From Terriglobia bacterium (lineage in GTDB: Bacteria; Acidobacteriota; Terriglobia; Terriglobales; Acidobacteriaceae), in NCBI GenBank assembly GCA_032252755.1, contig JAVUPY010000002.1, forward strand, positions 1-49,999: DNA of 49,999 bases, given 5' to 3'. Of the stretch, positions 24,996 through 33,737 are shown piece by piece. The position numbers and the translations under genes were made by a program. Under the pieces are notes generated by a model that ran no database searches, had not been told where the DNA came from, and saw only the letters and a program-made list of their open reading frames with translations. How positions within the stretch are numbered: the stretch's first letter is position 1; each line of letters starts with the position of its first letter.

Positions 24996-25018
24996 CTTAA
25001 ACTTATGTGCTCTGGGTG

Positions 25019-25051
25019 CCCCATCCTGGCCCGCAGTTGGCTAGGGTGGGG
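25019..25051. repeat. Hairpin between tolR and tolA, GGGTGGGG type
   Basis: CCCCATCCT pairs with AGGGTGGGG (one G-T pair) around a 15-base loop, with GGCC/GGCT extending the fold inward. It is 28 bases downstream of tolR's stop in the map orientation and just ahead of tolA's start on the leftward strand, so it could tune the tolR/tolA ratio or processing. Confidence 0.45.
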
Positions 25052-25079
25052 TAGTTGCCTTTTATCGTTGTTCTTCCGA

Positions 25080-25490
<411 letters not shown>

Positions 25491-25497
25491 AACGATC

Positions 25498-26202
25498 TCA
25501 GTCGTGACCCGCGCCCGTCTGCGTGCCGGTCGATCCGCGCTCGACCAGGTTCACCATCTCCAGCGTGAAGTCGTCCATCCGCGCCCCGAACTGCCGAATC
25601 TCGTTCAAGAAGTAGTTGTAGGCGATCACCGCCGGAATGGCCGCGAACAATCCCGCTGCCGTCGTGATTAGCGCCTCGGAGATGCCTGGCGCCACCGCTC
25701 GAAGCGATGCTCCACTCGCCGTACCCAGTCCGTGGAAGGCGTCGATGATGCCCCACACCGTGCCGAATAGCCCGATGAACGGTGTCACATTGCCCGTCGT
25801 GGCCAGCCAGGGCAGCCGCCGCTCAAGCCGCGTCAACTCTTCCGACGACGCGATTTGCGCTGCTCTCTGCACCGAGGGAACGTTTCTCAGGCCGGCCGAC
25901 CCCTGCTTCCGCAGTTCGTCCACCACGCCCTCAAACACGCTCACCAGCGGGCTCGGCTTAAACTGCTCGGCCACCGCTGCCATATCCTGCAACCGCGGAG
26001 CTTTGCGGAACGCCCGGACAAACCTCCCGCTCTGCACCCGGGCACGCCGGAAACCGCTCCACTTGGAAATAATCACTGCCCAGGAAAACAGGCTGGCGAG
26101 CAGGAGAATGAAAAGTACCAGTTTGGCAACAGGACCGCTCTGCGAAATCATGTCGGCGATCTCGCCGCCAACGGCTACAAAAACGAGTTGGGGAATGAAC
26201 AT
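25498..26202 (-). CDS. tolQ: Proton channel TolQ/ExbB
   Basis: Inner-membrane MotA/TolQ/ExbB family channel that uses the proton gradient to energise TolA. The 234-aa protein has three helices: LVLFILLLASLFSWAVIIS near the N-terminus, and two in the second half with the signature LPWLATTGNVTPFIGLFGTVWG and EALITTAAGLFAAIPAVIAYN. The ATG at 26202 has GGGAG four bases upstream; a longer frame starting 30 codons earlier reads through the promoter. It is the first gene of the tolQ-tolR-tolA-tolB-pal-cpoB cluster. Confidence 0.94.
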   Translation of the reverse strand: MFIPQLVFVAVGGEIADMISQSGPVAKLVLFILLLASLFSWAVIISKWSGFRRARVQSGRFVRAFRKAPRLQDMAAVAEQFKPSPLVSVFEGVVDELRKQGSAGLRNVPSVQRAAQIASSEELTRLERRLPWLATTGNVTPFIGLFGTVWGIIDAFHGLGTASGASLRAVAPGISEALITTAAGLFAAIPAVIAYNYFLNEIRQFGARMDDFTLEMVNLVERGSTGTQTGAGHD

Positions 26203-26238
26203 TCGTCTCCCAGACCGCGCAGGCGCGCGTTTCTTATC

Positions 26239-26244
26239 ATTATA
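26239..26244 (-). promoter_or_regulatory. Minus-10 box upstream of tolQ
   Basis: A perfect TATAAT reads leftward about 40 bases before the tolQ start. No convincing -35 box lies at the right distance. It is the best candidate start site for the tol-pal transcript. Confidence 0.4.
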
Positions 26245-26584
26245 GAGAAACCCGCAGCAGCTTGGGGCTGTTGAATACTCGGTAATAGGCACTTAAATGA
26301 TCAGAAAAGGCCCGGTGAACCACAAAGAGAAACACCTGAGTACGCATCGAGAGCAAACGTCGCATCCCAAACCAGGATTTCCACTGTCCCGTACCTCTAC
26401 TCGCAACGGCCGATGTTTCCGGGTTCAAGGCTTTCGCGTCCGCAGCCGCTTGTCTACTCCAGGAAGCACTAAATTCGAAGTGGAGAAAGGCTCAATAGAG
26501 GAGGGCACGTCGCGAGTCGATCAGGCGGAGGAGTTCGGAGAGCTGCGAAGAGATGCGTCGCAAGATCCAGCAATTTCACACGCT

Positions 26585-26787
26585 TCACAACGCACGAAGC
26601 TGCTGATAACATCTCCCGGCCAACTGCAACACAACTCCCAGGCACGCTGCAATTACGACGGCTGTGTAGTCCACATCCTTCCTGTCCGCAAAGTATGGTC
26701 CCAGTGATCGAGTAGCTCGGAGACATGTCCCTCGAGCATTCCGGCCAGTATGATCACAGCCACCAGTAGTAGCAGCGTCTTGCGCAT
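26585..26787 (-). pseudogene. Small two-helix membrane protein gene with a frameshift
   Basis: The ATG at 26787 opens MRKTLLLLVAVIILAGMLEG then HVSELLDHWDHTLRTGRMW and a stop at 26653, 44 aa in all. Past about residue 32 the neighbouring frame continues sensibly: FADRKDVDYTAVVIAACLGV then VLQLAGRCYQQLRAL and stop at 26585. Joined by a one-base shift near ACTTTGCGGACAGG, the two parts make a protein of about 66 aa with a signal-like helix, a polar middle and a second helix. Function is unknown. Either the gene is broken or the base call is wrong. Confidence 0.5.
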
Positions 26788-27298
26788 TGCGAATGAAACT
26801 GAGTCCAAAAGCGCACTACTTAGTCGTCAAATTCTGTACGGCAGCCCCTGTTCGAGAAGTCTGCTTCAGAGAATCGTTCGTTCAATAAAGCGTGTCTTTC
26901 GACGAAGGCAACGACTACTCCTACAGTGAACTCCCGCCGCATGCCACGGAAAATACTGCAAACGCATGGGTCTTTAACATCCTAACTTTTCATAGATTTA
27001 GGCTCTGTTTTGACGCAAAATATTGAAAACAATGAACGAGAATACTGGCGGGGTGGGGGGTGTGTTATCAGATGGTTAACAGCCTCTCCAGATTTCGCTC
27101 ATAGCACTGTAACGTCGCTCTTTGCCTCCGCACTATTTCTCGACGGGGTCCTGCGGCAATCGAATAATCCAGTCCCTGCGCCTTGCGAAGGGGATATAAT
27201 CGCGCCAATTTCGGTTTGGGCTTTTCTCCAGTCGTTAGAACTCGCGTCCCGGTGCAGGTGCTTTTGGGTGACCCTGCTACGAAGTAGAAGGTGGACGT
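26788..27298. other. Intergenic region upstream of the kinase gene
   Basis: This stretch has lower GC and no convincing gene. It contains a TATAAT at 27195-27200, about 100 bases before the kinase start, without a good -35 box, and a G-rich run (GGCGGGGTGGGGGGTG) at 27048-27063. The remaining frames are short and lack ribosome sites. Confidence 0.4.
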
Positions 27299-29530
27299 AT
27301 GGCACTCCCAGCTCTGGTGCCTCCCGAAAATCTCCTCGGCAACTACAGGATTATGTCTCGCCTCGCGGCCGGCGGCATGGGAGTTGTTTACAAGGCATTC
27401 GACGAAAAACTGCAGCGTAAGGTCGCATTGAAATTTCTCTCAGTAGATAGCGCGCTCACCGCTGCCGACCGCAACCGTCTCCTCCAGGAGGCTCGCGCTG
27501 CTTCTGCTCTTGATCACGAGAACATCGCCTCCATTCACGCAGTTGAAGAAGCTGGCGATGGAAAACTCTTCATCGTGATGGGTTTCTATGAAGGCGAGAA
27601 TCTCGCGACGCGCATGAGTCACGCGCCGCTCACGATAGACCAGAGCGTCAGCGTAATTCGGCAGATTGCGCAAGGTCTCGCGCACGCTCATGCGCACAAC
27701 GTGATTCATCGCGACATCAAGCCTTCGAACGTCATCCTCTGTTCCGACGGAGTCACCAAGATTGTCGATTTCGGTCTAGCGCGTGTGGTTAGTGAGGACG
27801 CGACCCAGAGCATCGGTGTCTCAGGAACCCTTCCCTACATGTCTCCGGAGCAAGTCACAGGAAAGAACGTCGATCGTCGCACGGACATCTGGTCGCTTGG
27901 CGTAGTGATGTACGAGTTGCTCACGCATCGATACCCGTTTCCTGTCGAGAATCCCGCGATGACGATCACGGCGATTGCTAAAGCCCAACCTGCGCCCATG
28001 GAGAACGTTCCCGAAGCCTTGCAGATGATCGTCTATCGGGCTATCGCCAAGCGTCCGGAGGATCGTTACCAGAACTGCTTGGAGATGCTTCGCGACCTGA
28101 AGCTCTTCGAGGCCACTCGCGCTGGAGCAACCATCACGCTCGATACCCGCGAACTCCGGCAGCGAATCCGAAGCGCTGGAGGAGATCAGCACAAAGTCCT
28201 GCCAACGAGAACGTCGTGGAGCTTTGCGGTGGTCATCATTCTGGCTGTCGCGGCACTCTTCATTTCCGTTCGTACAAACGTCACAGTTTCCCGAAAAGCA
28301 ATGCAGAAGAAGTTCGCCGCGCAATCCGCGAGTCCCACCGCCTACGATGCCTATCAGAAGGGAATCGACCTCGTTCAGCACTATTACCGCAAGAACGCGC
28401 TGTCGCAGGCGATCGAGTTGCTCAACAGTTCAGTAAAGGCCGATCCGAGGTTTGCTCTGGCTCACGTAGCTCTTGGCGAGGCATATTTCCGGCGATTCCA
28501 GTTGGAAAGAGACAAGACCCTGATCGATGAAGCGGAGAAGGAGTGCAAAACCGCGCTCGCCATTGACGAACAACTTCCAGACGTTCATATCATGCTGGCG
28601 CGAGTTCAACTGGCAATGGGGAACCCGGGGCTGGCGCTGACCGAGGCACAGCGCGCGATCGACCTTGACCCCAACAATTCTAGGGCGTATTTGGCGCTCG
28701 CAGACATTTACGACACGCAAGGACGATCCGCCGAAGCAGAAACAACCTATCAGCACGGAATTGCGCTCAGTCCAGAGAATTGGGAGGGATATCACCGATT
28801 AGGATCCTTTTACTATTACCAGCGCCGATTCGAAGAGTCAGCGCAGCAACATCGTCGTGAACTGGAGCTTGTTCCTAACCAGGTTTATGCCCGAACGAAC
28901 CTGGCGCTCGATTTGAAAGCATTAGGCAGAAAAGAAGAAGCCGAAGCCGAACTGAAGAAAGCGTTGGAGTATCAGTTAGTATTCGCTGCTTACGGCAATC
29001 TTGCGAACCTCTATAACGAGCAAGGACGCTTTTCCGAAGCGATTGAGCTGACCAAGAGAGCCCTGCAGGACAACCCGAATAACTACACAGCCTGGAATAA
29101 TCTCGGAACATATTACGAGGAGATCGGCGATAAGAAGAACGCCGCCGAGGCGGATGAACACACATTTTCTCTGTTGAAGGAACAGATCAAGCTCAGCCCG
29201 CGTGACGCCACGATGAGGTCAGATCTAGGGATGCAGTATGCGAAGCGCCACATGCCGGTTGACGCGATTGCAAACCTCAATGCGGCCCTTGCTCTGCAAT
29301 CGAAAGCGCCTCGCGCACTGCAAATTGCAGGCGATATTTACTGTCTGCTCGGAGATAAGCAAAAGGCAAAATCATATCTGCGCGACAGCATTCTGGCGGG
29401 GAACTCGGTCGAAACGCTGGCTCAGGATCCGGACTTGCGGTCACTCATGGCTGATCCGAAGGTCCGAGAGGAGTTGAACAGGGTTCAGAAGAAAACAGAA
29501 TCGACAGCGGCAAACAAGACCGCGAGATAG
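27299..29530 (+). CDS. Membrane serine/threonine protein kinase with TPR domain
   Basis: Eukaryotic-type signalling kinase. The catalytic domain (about residues 16-270) has the Gly-rich loop LAAGGMGVVYKAF, ATP-binding Lys45 in VALKFL, the catalytic loop HRDIKPSNV with Asp139, DFGLA at 157-161 and the activation-segment end GTLPYMSPEQ. A transmembrane helix is at about 308-324 (SFAVVIILAVAALFISV). The extracytoplasmic part, to residue 743, is a tract of TPR units (ALAHVALGEAYFRR, NSRAYLALADIYDTQGRSAE, NYTAWNNLGTYYEEIGDKK). The TPR part probably senses or scaffolds protein partners in the periplasm. AAGGTGG lies five bases before the ATG. The small gene that follows is probably co-transcribed. 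Confidence 0.94.
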   Translation: MALPALVPPENLLGNYRIMSRLAAGGMGVVYKAFDEKLQRKVALKFLSVDSALTAADRNRLLQEARAASALDHENIASIHAVEEAGDGKLFIVMGFYEGENLATRMSHAPLTIDQSVSVIRQIAQGLAHAHAHNVIHRDIKPSNVILCSDGVTKIVDFGLARVVSEDATQSIGVSGTLPYMSPEQVTGKNVDRRTDIWSLGVVMYELLTHRYPFPVENPAMTITAIAKAQPAPMENVPEALQMIVYRAIAKRPEDRYQNCLEMLRDLKLFEATRAGATITLDTRELRQRIRSAGGDQHKVLPTRTSWSFAVVIILAVAALFISVRTNVTVSRKAMQKKFAAQSASPTAYDAYQKGIDLVQHYYRKNALSQAIELLNSSVKADPRFALAHVALGEAYFRRFQLERDKTLIDEAEKECKTALAIDEQLPDVHIMLARVQLAMGNPGLALTEAQRAIDLDPNNSRAYLALADIYDTQGRSAEAETTYQHGIALSPENWEGYHRLGSFYYYQRRFEESAQQHRRELELVPNQVYARTNLALDLKALGRKEEAEAELKKALEYQLVFAAYGNLANLYNEQGRFSEAIELTKRALQDNPNNYTAWNNLGTYYEEIGDKKNAAEADEHTFSLLKEQIKLSPRDATMRSDLGMQYAKRHMPVDAIANLNAALALQSKAPRALQIAGDIYCLLGDKQKAKSYLRDSILAGNSVETLAQDPDLRSLMADPKVREELNRVQKKTESTAANKTAR

Positions 29531-29578
29531 GCTCTATTGGGGCACAGCATCGGATGAGTTTTCAAAGGAGAGAGAATT

Positions 29579-29941
29579 ATGCCCAAGAAGATGAAGATAA
29601 CTGCGAATTCCGTGATCCCCAACGTCCAGGACGCCGCCCGGTATGAGCCGGTTGAACTCACTGCAGAAGAAGAATGCATTGTCCTGCTCGGCCTCGGGTT
29701 AGGGATAAAGCTTCACAAGACTGAGACCTGCAAACTGGCAGCGACTGCGACTGGACATCACCGGTTCGACGTTGTGTACCTGCGCGACGGGGAAGGAGAG
29801 CCTGAAACGATGATTATGCAGGAGGAAAAAGTGGCCGTAGCGGGAAGCGACGCCGGCGGCGGAGTTGCGCTGATGAGCGGAGCCACCACTCTGTTAAACG
29901 CAGCAGCCGCCGGGCCGACTGGCGACATTCACGTTCCGTAG
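29579..29941 (+). CDS. Small protein downstream of the kinase, unknown function
   Basis: I do not recognise a family. The 120-aa protein has no signal peptide. It runs from a basic start (MPKKMKITANSVIPNVQDAA) through an acidic patch (ELTAEEECIVLLGLGLGIKL) and a beta-rich middle (GHHRFDVVYLRDGEGEPETM) to a Gly/Ala-rich tail (AGSDAGGGVALMSGATTLLN). AAAGGAG lies nine bases before the ATG. It begins 48 bases after the kinase stop and before a shared terminator, so it is likely a kinase partner or substrate; Ser and Thr cluster in the tail. A leader-core peptide is conceivable, but no modifying enzyme is nearby. Confidence 0.75.
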   Translation: MPKKMKITANSVIPNVQDAARYEPVELTAEEECIVLLGLGLGIKLHKTETCKLAATATGHHRFDVVYLRDGEGEPETMIMQEEKVAVAGSDAGGGVALMSGATTLLNAAAAGPTGDIHVP

Positions 29942-29954
29942 GAGGGGCAAACGA

Positions 29955-29980
29955 AAGGGCTGCCGAATAGGGCAGCCCTT
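29955..29980. terminator. Bidirectional terminator between convergent genes
   Basis: AAGGGCTGCC and GGCAGCCCTT form a perfect 10-bp stem around the loop GAATAG. It lies between the kinase-operon stop and the M20 peptidase stop. Leftward it is followed by TTTCGTTTG. Confidence 0.75.
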
Positions 29981-30000
29981 CAATCCGAGGGAATTGTCGC

Positions 30001-31380
30001 TTACTTGCCTTCCGCCACGATGGTAAAGAAGCGGATGATCGCTTCGATTCCGCGGTAGAAGTTCGGAATGTGGAACTTCTCGTTGGGAGCGTGCAGATTG
30101 TCATCCGGAAGTCCCATGCCCATCATCACGGTTGGGATTTTCAGTTCGTTTTGGAAGTCCGAAACGATCGGGATCGAGCCGCCCGAACGGATGTAGACCG
30201 TGTCCTTGTGGAACACCTCATGCAGCGCTTCGTTTGCGGCCCTGATGTACTTGTTATCGGTGTCGACCACGCTCGCCGGACCCTTACTGTGTACCTGGAT
30301 CTTCAACTGGATTCCTTTCGGGCACAGCGACATCACGTAGTCTGTGTACTTCTTCAGGATCTCTTCGGGGTCCTGGTCGGGCACGAGCCGCATCGAGACC
30401 TTTGCCGACGCACGCGCAGGAATGACAGTCTTCGCACCCTTGGCGATAAAGCCTCCCGGCATGCCGTGAACCTCGAGCGTCGGTCGCGCCCACGTGCGAT
30501 AAAGCACCGAATATCCAGCTTCGCCGGTAAGAACGTTCGACCCGACTTCCTTCTTGCGGTACTCCTCTTCATCGAAAGGAAGCGCCTTCCAGGCTTTCAG
30601 CTCGTCTTTTGTAGGTTCCTTCACCTTATCGTAGAAGCCCGGGATGAGTATCTTCCCGTTAGGGTCTTTGAGCTTGCTGATGATCTCGACCAGCGCAAAT
30701 AGCGGATTTGGCGCAGCACCGCCGTAGACGCCGGAGTGCAGGTCCTGCGCAGCGCCCTGCGCTTCGATCTCGGTGTAAACCAGCCCACGCAGTCCAACGC
30801 AGAGTGTCGGCAGGTCCGGTGCAAACAACTCGGTATCGCACACCAGCGCAAAATCCGCCTTCAAACGATCTCCGTGTTTGCGGACGAATTCGGCGATGGA
30901 CTCGCCGCCAACTTCCTCTTCGCCCTCAAAGATCACGCGAATGTTGAGAGGGAACTTGCCGTTACCGGCCTTAAAGAGCGACTCGAATGCCTTTACTTCC
31001 ATCCAGAGTTGGCCCTTGTCGTCTACGGCGCCGCGAGCATAGATGTTGCTGTTGCGCTCGGCAGGTTCAAACGGTGGAGTTACCCACTCTTCGAGCGGCT
31101 CTGCCGGTTGCACATCGTAGTGCGCATAGCAGAGCACCGTCGGCTTTCCCGCGGCATGGAGCCAGTCGGCGTAAATCAGTGGGTGACCCTGCGTGGGGAT
31201 GACCTCGACGTTTTCGAAGCCTATCCGCTTCAACTCATCGGCGACGAACTTAGCCGCCTTCTGGATGTCTGGTTTGTGCTCGTCCAGCGTGCTGATACTG
31301 GGAATTCGCAGCAGTGCTTTCAGTTCATCCAGGAATCTTTTTTCATTTTCTTTTGCGAAGGCAACGGCGGTGGAAGACAT
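30001..31380 (-). CDS. M20 family dipeptidase/metallopeptidase
   Basis: Cytosolic zinc peptidase of the M20/M25/M40 group, of the kind that hydrolyses dipeptides and short peptides. The 459-aa protein has all the metal and catalytic motifs: CYAHYDVQPAEP (His87, Asp89), ARGAVDDKGQ (Asp120), FEGEEEVGG (the general base and a metal ligand), CDTELF, and the late His in DDNLHAPNEKF. The dimerisation or lid domain lies in the middle (DLHSGVYGGAAPNPLFAL). No signal peptide is seen. It converges with the kinase operon; its upstream region holds a CRP-type site about 200 bases away. Confidence 0.93.
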   Translation of the reverse strand: MSSTAVAFAKENEKRFLDELKALLRIPSISTLDEHKPDIQKAAKFVADELKRIGFENVEVIPTQGHPLIYADWLHAAGKPTVLCYAHYDVQPAEPLEEWVTPPFEPAERNSNIYARGAVDDKGQLWMEVKAFESLFKAGNGKFPLNIRVIFEGEEEVGGESIAEFVRKHGDRLKADFALVCDTELFAPDLPTLCVGLRGLVYTEIEAQGAAQDLHSGVYGGAAPNPLFALVEIISKLKDPNGKILIPGFYDKVKEPTKDELKAWKALPFDEEEYRKKEVGSNVLTGEAGYSVLYRTWARPTLEVHGMPGGFIAKGAKTVIPARASAKVSMRLVPDQDPEEILKKYTDYVMSLCPKGIQLKIQVHSKGPASVVDTDNKYIRAANEALHEVFHKDTVYIRSGGSIPIVSDFQNELKIPTVMMGMGLPDDNLHAPNEKFHIPNFYRGIEAIIRFFTIVAEGK

Positions 31381-31579
31381 GGCGGGGTCCTTTCAACTTG
31401 CAGGTTACGAGAGTTACATGACTGCGAACGGAAAAGTATAGCAATCGCGCAAGAAATGGGAAAACTTGGCCCTGAAGGACCTATTCGGGCTTTGCAGTTG
31501 TCTCTCCAACTGGGCCGCTGGTCGCGGGTTTTGGTCTACTACTAATGGGTTACGAATTCCCAAAAAAGGAATTCGGTAT

Positions 31580-31595
31580 TGTGATTTGCATCACA
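31580..31595 (+). promoter_or_regulatory. CRP/FNR-type binding site
   Basis: TGTGATTTGCATCACA matches the CRP consensus TGTGA-N6-TCACA at every fixed base. It lies between two divergent genes, about 200 bases from the peptidase start and 270 from the lipoprotein start. The family of the regulator cannot be told. Confidence 0.6.
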
Positions 31596-31644
31596 GACAC
31601 CAGAACTCACCTACCGTAGTCTTACATCAACAATTGAAATAATA

Positions 31645-31695
31645 AAGCGCGTACCGAATGCCATCCTCACCCCACACAAACTTCGGTACGCGCTT
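31645..31695 (+). terminator. Orphan long-stem hairpin
   Basis: AAGCGCGTACCGAA pairs perfectly with TTCGGTACGCGCTT, 14 bp, around a 23-base loop. CTCCTTTT follows rightward and TTTATTATTT leftward, so it may terminate in either direction. Confidence 0.65.
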
Positions 31696-31864
31696 CTCCT
31701 TTTACTCATCATTAACAAATCAGGGAATTTCCGTGCAGCTTAACAAGCCACCAAAACCCAAGCTGCTCGAGACTTTTGCAGAGATACAGGACAACACCTC
31801 TGTCCAGCCTTGCGTCTGAACAAAGGCAGACGTTTCCCTGCTTGCGTGTTCGAAGTCGGACCTT

Positions 31865-32830
31865 ATGAAGCGAGCTTTTGGGCTGAGTTGGATAGCATTG
31901 TCTCTGGTCTTTACATTGGTTGGTTGCCGTGGAATCGTCAACCTCACCAAGCCGCCAGATCCTATCCCCAACAAGGTCCCAGCCGATAGCCTCCCCCGCG
32001 TCTACCTGATCATGTTTGAGAACCAGGAGTTCGAAAAACTGGTCGGTAACCCGCACGCGCCCTATATCAACTCACTCGCTCAGCAGTACGCGGTCGCCAC
32101 GAACTATTACGCGAACACCCACCCGTCGATCGGCGATTATTTTATGTTGACCACGGGAAGCATGGTAACGAACGATCTCTATTACGCCGAGGTGTATGAC
32201 GGCGATAACCTTGCCCGGTTGCTGGGACAGCAGGGCATCACATGGAAAGCGTATCTCGAGAGCCTGCCCAGTGTCGGATACCAGAACGATCGCGCGTACC
32301 CGTACGTAAAGTCGCACAATCCCTTCGCCTATTTTTCAGACATCCATTTCATCGCCGAGCAGGACGACAACATGGTTCCGTTGACCCAGATGAATGCGGA
32401 CATTGCCAGCGATTCTCTTCCGTCATTTGTGTATATCGTTCCGAACCAGCAGGACAATATGCATGATTGCCCGCCGACGATCTCACCCTGTACTAACAAC
32501 GATAAGGAGGTATGGGGAGATGAATGGCTGAAGAAGACGATAGCGCCCATATTGGCACAACCCAGTTTTCAGAAGAATGGATTGATGATCATTGCCTGGG
32601 ATGAATCCTGGGACAATGATGATCGGAATGGCGGCGGGCACATTCCAGTTATCCTGGTCGGCCCCAATGTGAAGCGTGGCTACCAGGGTAACAACTACCT
32701 CCAGCACGAATCAGTACTCCGCCTGATTTGCGAGACCCTGGGCGTGTCAAACAATCTGGGTGCAGCGGCAACGGCTACGAGCATGGACGATTTCTTGATT
32801 AAACCGCCTTCCAGCCCTTCGGGTCCCTAA
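31865..32830 (+). CDS. Phosphoesterase family lipoprotein
   Basis: The 321-aa protein belongs to the phosphoesterase family that includes phospholipase C and acid phosphatase AcpA-like enzymes. A lipoprotein signal (MKRAFGLSWIALSLVFTLVGC) has the lipobox Cys at LVGC. The mature protein has PRVYLIMFENQEFEKLVGNP, then YYANTHPSIGDYFMLTTGS, then FVYIVPNQQDNMHDC, and MIIAWDESWDNDDRNGGGHI, the last two rich in the Asp/His expected of the metal site. The likely role is phosphate release from organic esters at the cell surface. It is preceded by the CRP-type site and orphan hairpin. Confidence 0.85.
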   Translation: MKRAFGLSWIALSLVFTLVGCRGIVNLTKPPDPIPNKVPADSLPRVYLIMFENQEFEKLVGNPHAPYINSLAQQYAVATNYYANTHPSIGDYFMLTTGSMVTNDLYYAEVYDGDNLARLLGQQGITWKAYLESLPSVGYQNDRAYPYVKSHNPFAYFSDIHFIAEQDDNMVPLTQMNADIASDSLPSFVYIVPNQQDNMHDCPPTISPCTNNDKEVWGDEWLKKTIAPILAQPSFQKNGLMIIAWDESWDNDDRNGGGHIPVILVGPNVKRGYQGNNYLQHESVLRLICETLGVSNNLGAAATATSMDDFLIKPPSSPSGP

Positions 32831-33032
32831 ACGGTCGCTCGCCATCTCCCTTGTAAATGCAGTACTGGTTCCCGTGGTCTGTCACCTGGTTGTACTTAGT
32901 ACCGACCTGTGACTTTTCGCGTGCTAGAGCTATTGCCTGATTGAGCCTGAGTTGATGGTCCAGTAATCTCGCCTCTCAACCTTAAACCGCCCTGGCCTGA
33001 ACGTGTGCGGTGTAACAGAGGAGGATGAAGGG

Positions 33033-33725
33033 ATGAGATTGGCGGCAATCCTGTTTGCAGCATCGGTCCTGTCGCTCGCGGCCGTTGCACAGACAACGTT
33101 TAGCAACATCGAAGCGATGTCCGGCTGGCATTCCTGCAGCGGCTGTGCGAACGCGGGTGGTGGCGCGACTTACTCTATGACTCAACATATCAAGTCGCCT
33201 TCCCTCAACGGCAGCTCGACGAAATTCAGTCTCGGTGGAACTACTCCATGGTCGCACGCACTCTTTTATCGCAATATGTCCACCAACTCGACGGCGACGC
33301 ACTTCGTTTATGACCTGCATTACTACTACAAATCCGCGAGCGGTTCTTCAGGAATGGAGTTCTCCGTCAGTCAACGCAAGGGCTACAAATGGTACCGCTG
33401 GGATACGCAATGCTCTTACCTCAACGGGAATTGGCGGCTCTGGGATAACAAGTACGCAAGATGGGTAGATACATCGATCCCGTGCCATAGGCCGTCGCCT
33501 TACAGTTGGACGCACGTGACCTTCGAGGGACGGCGATACAACGGCAAAGTTCTCTTCGTCTCGATCACGGTGAACGGCAAGAAGTACTACGTCAATCGCA
33601 GCTATTATCCCAAGTCGATGTCGTCCAGCAGCAGCCGGGTAATCATTCATTATCAGTTGAACGGTAACAAGTATCAGACCGACTACAGCACATGGGGCAA
33701 CAAGTTCAAGCTCACGTACTGGTAG
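33033..33725 (+). CDS. Secreted aromatic- and Ser-rich protein, unknown function
   Basis: No family is recognised. The 230-aa precursor begins with a signal peptide (MRLAAILFAASVLSLAAVAQ). The mature part has a paired-cysteine motif SGWHSCSGCANAGGG, then many Tyr, Trp, Ser and Asn residues (YDLHYYYKSASGSSGMEFSV and KGYKWYRWDTQCSYLNGNWR). It has alternating polar and hydrophobic strands, like a lectin or carbohydrate-binding beta-sandwich; that fold guess is inference. Four cysteines could form two disulphides. The start with AAGGG near the ATG is preferred over one ten codons earlier. Isolated, between a phosphoesterase and a membrane protein gene. Confidence 0.75.
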   Translation: MRLAAILFAASVLSLAAVAQTTFSNIEAMSGWHSCSGCANAGGGATYSMTQHIKSPSLNGSSTKFSLGGTTPWSHALFYRNMSTNSTATHFVYDLHYYYKSASGSSGMEFSVSQRKGYKWYRWDTQCSYLNGNWRLWDNKYARWVDTSIPCHRPSPYSWTHVTFEGRRYNGKVLFVSITVNGKKYYVNRSYYPKSMSSSSSRVIIHYQLNGNKYQTDYSTWGNKFKLTYW

Positions 33726-33737
33726 GAGGCTGGCCGA

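Larger units (their letters stand above)
31381..31864. other. Intergenic region with CRP-like site and orphan hairpin
   Basis: About 480 bases contain no convincing gene. They hold an inverted repeat GAATTCC/GGAATTC (31552-31558 and 31568-31574), a CRP-type palindrome, and a long-stem hairpin. No gene enters the hairpin from the left on the + strand, so a short non-coding transcript between about 31590 and 31700 is possible. A 28-codon GTG frame at 31733 has little support. Confidence 0.5.

Noticed and set aside
26297-26707. A 136-codon + strand frame upstream of the kinase gene
   Set aside because: Composition is not protein-like, there is no ribosome site, and it lies opposite the frameshifted small membrane gene.
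29579-29941. Ribosomally made peptide precursor (leader plus Gly/Ala-rich core)
   Set aside because: No modifying enzyme, transporter or Cys/Ser/Thr-dense core is nearby; the partner is a kinase.
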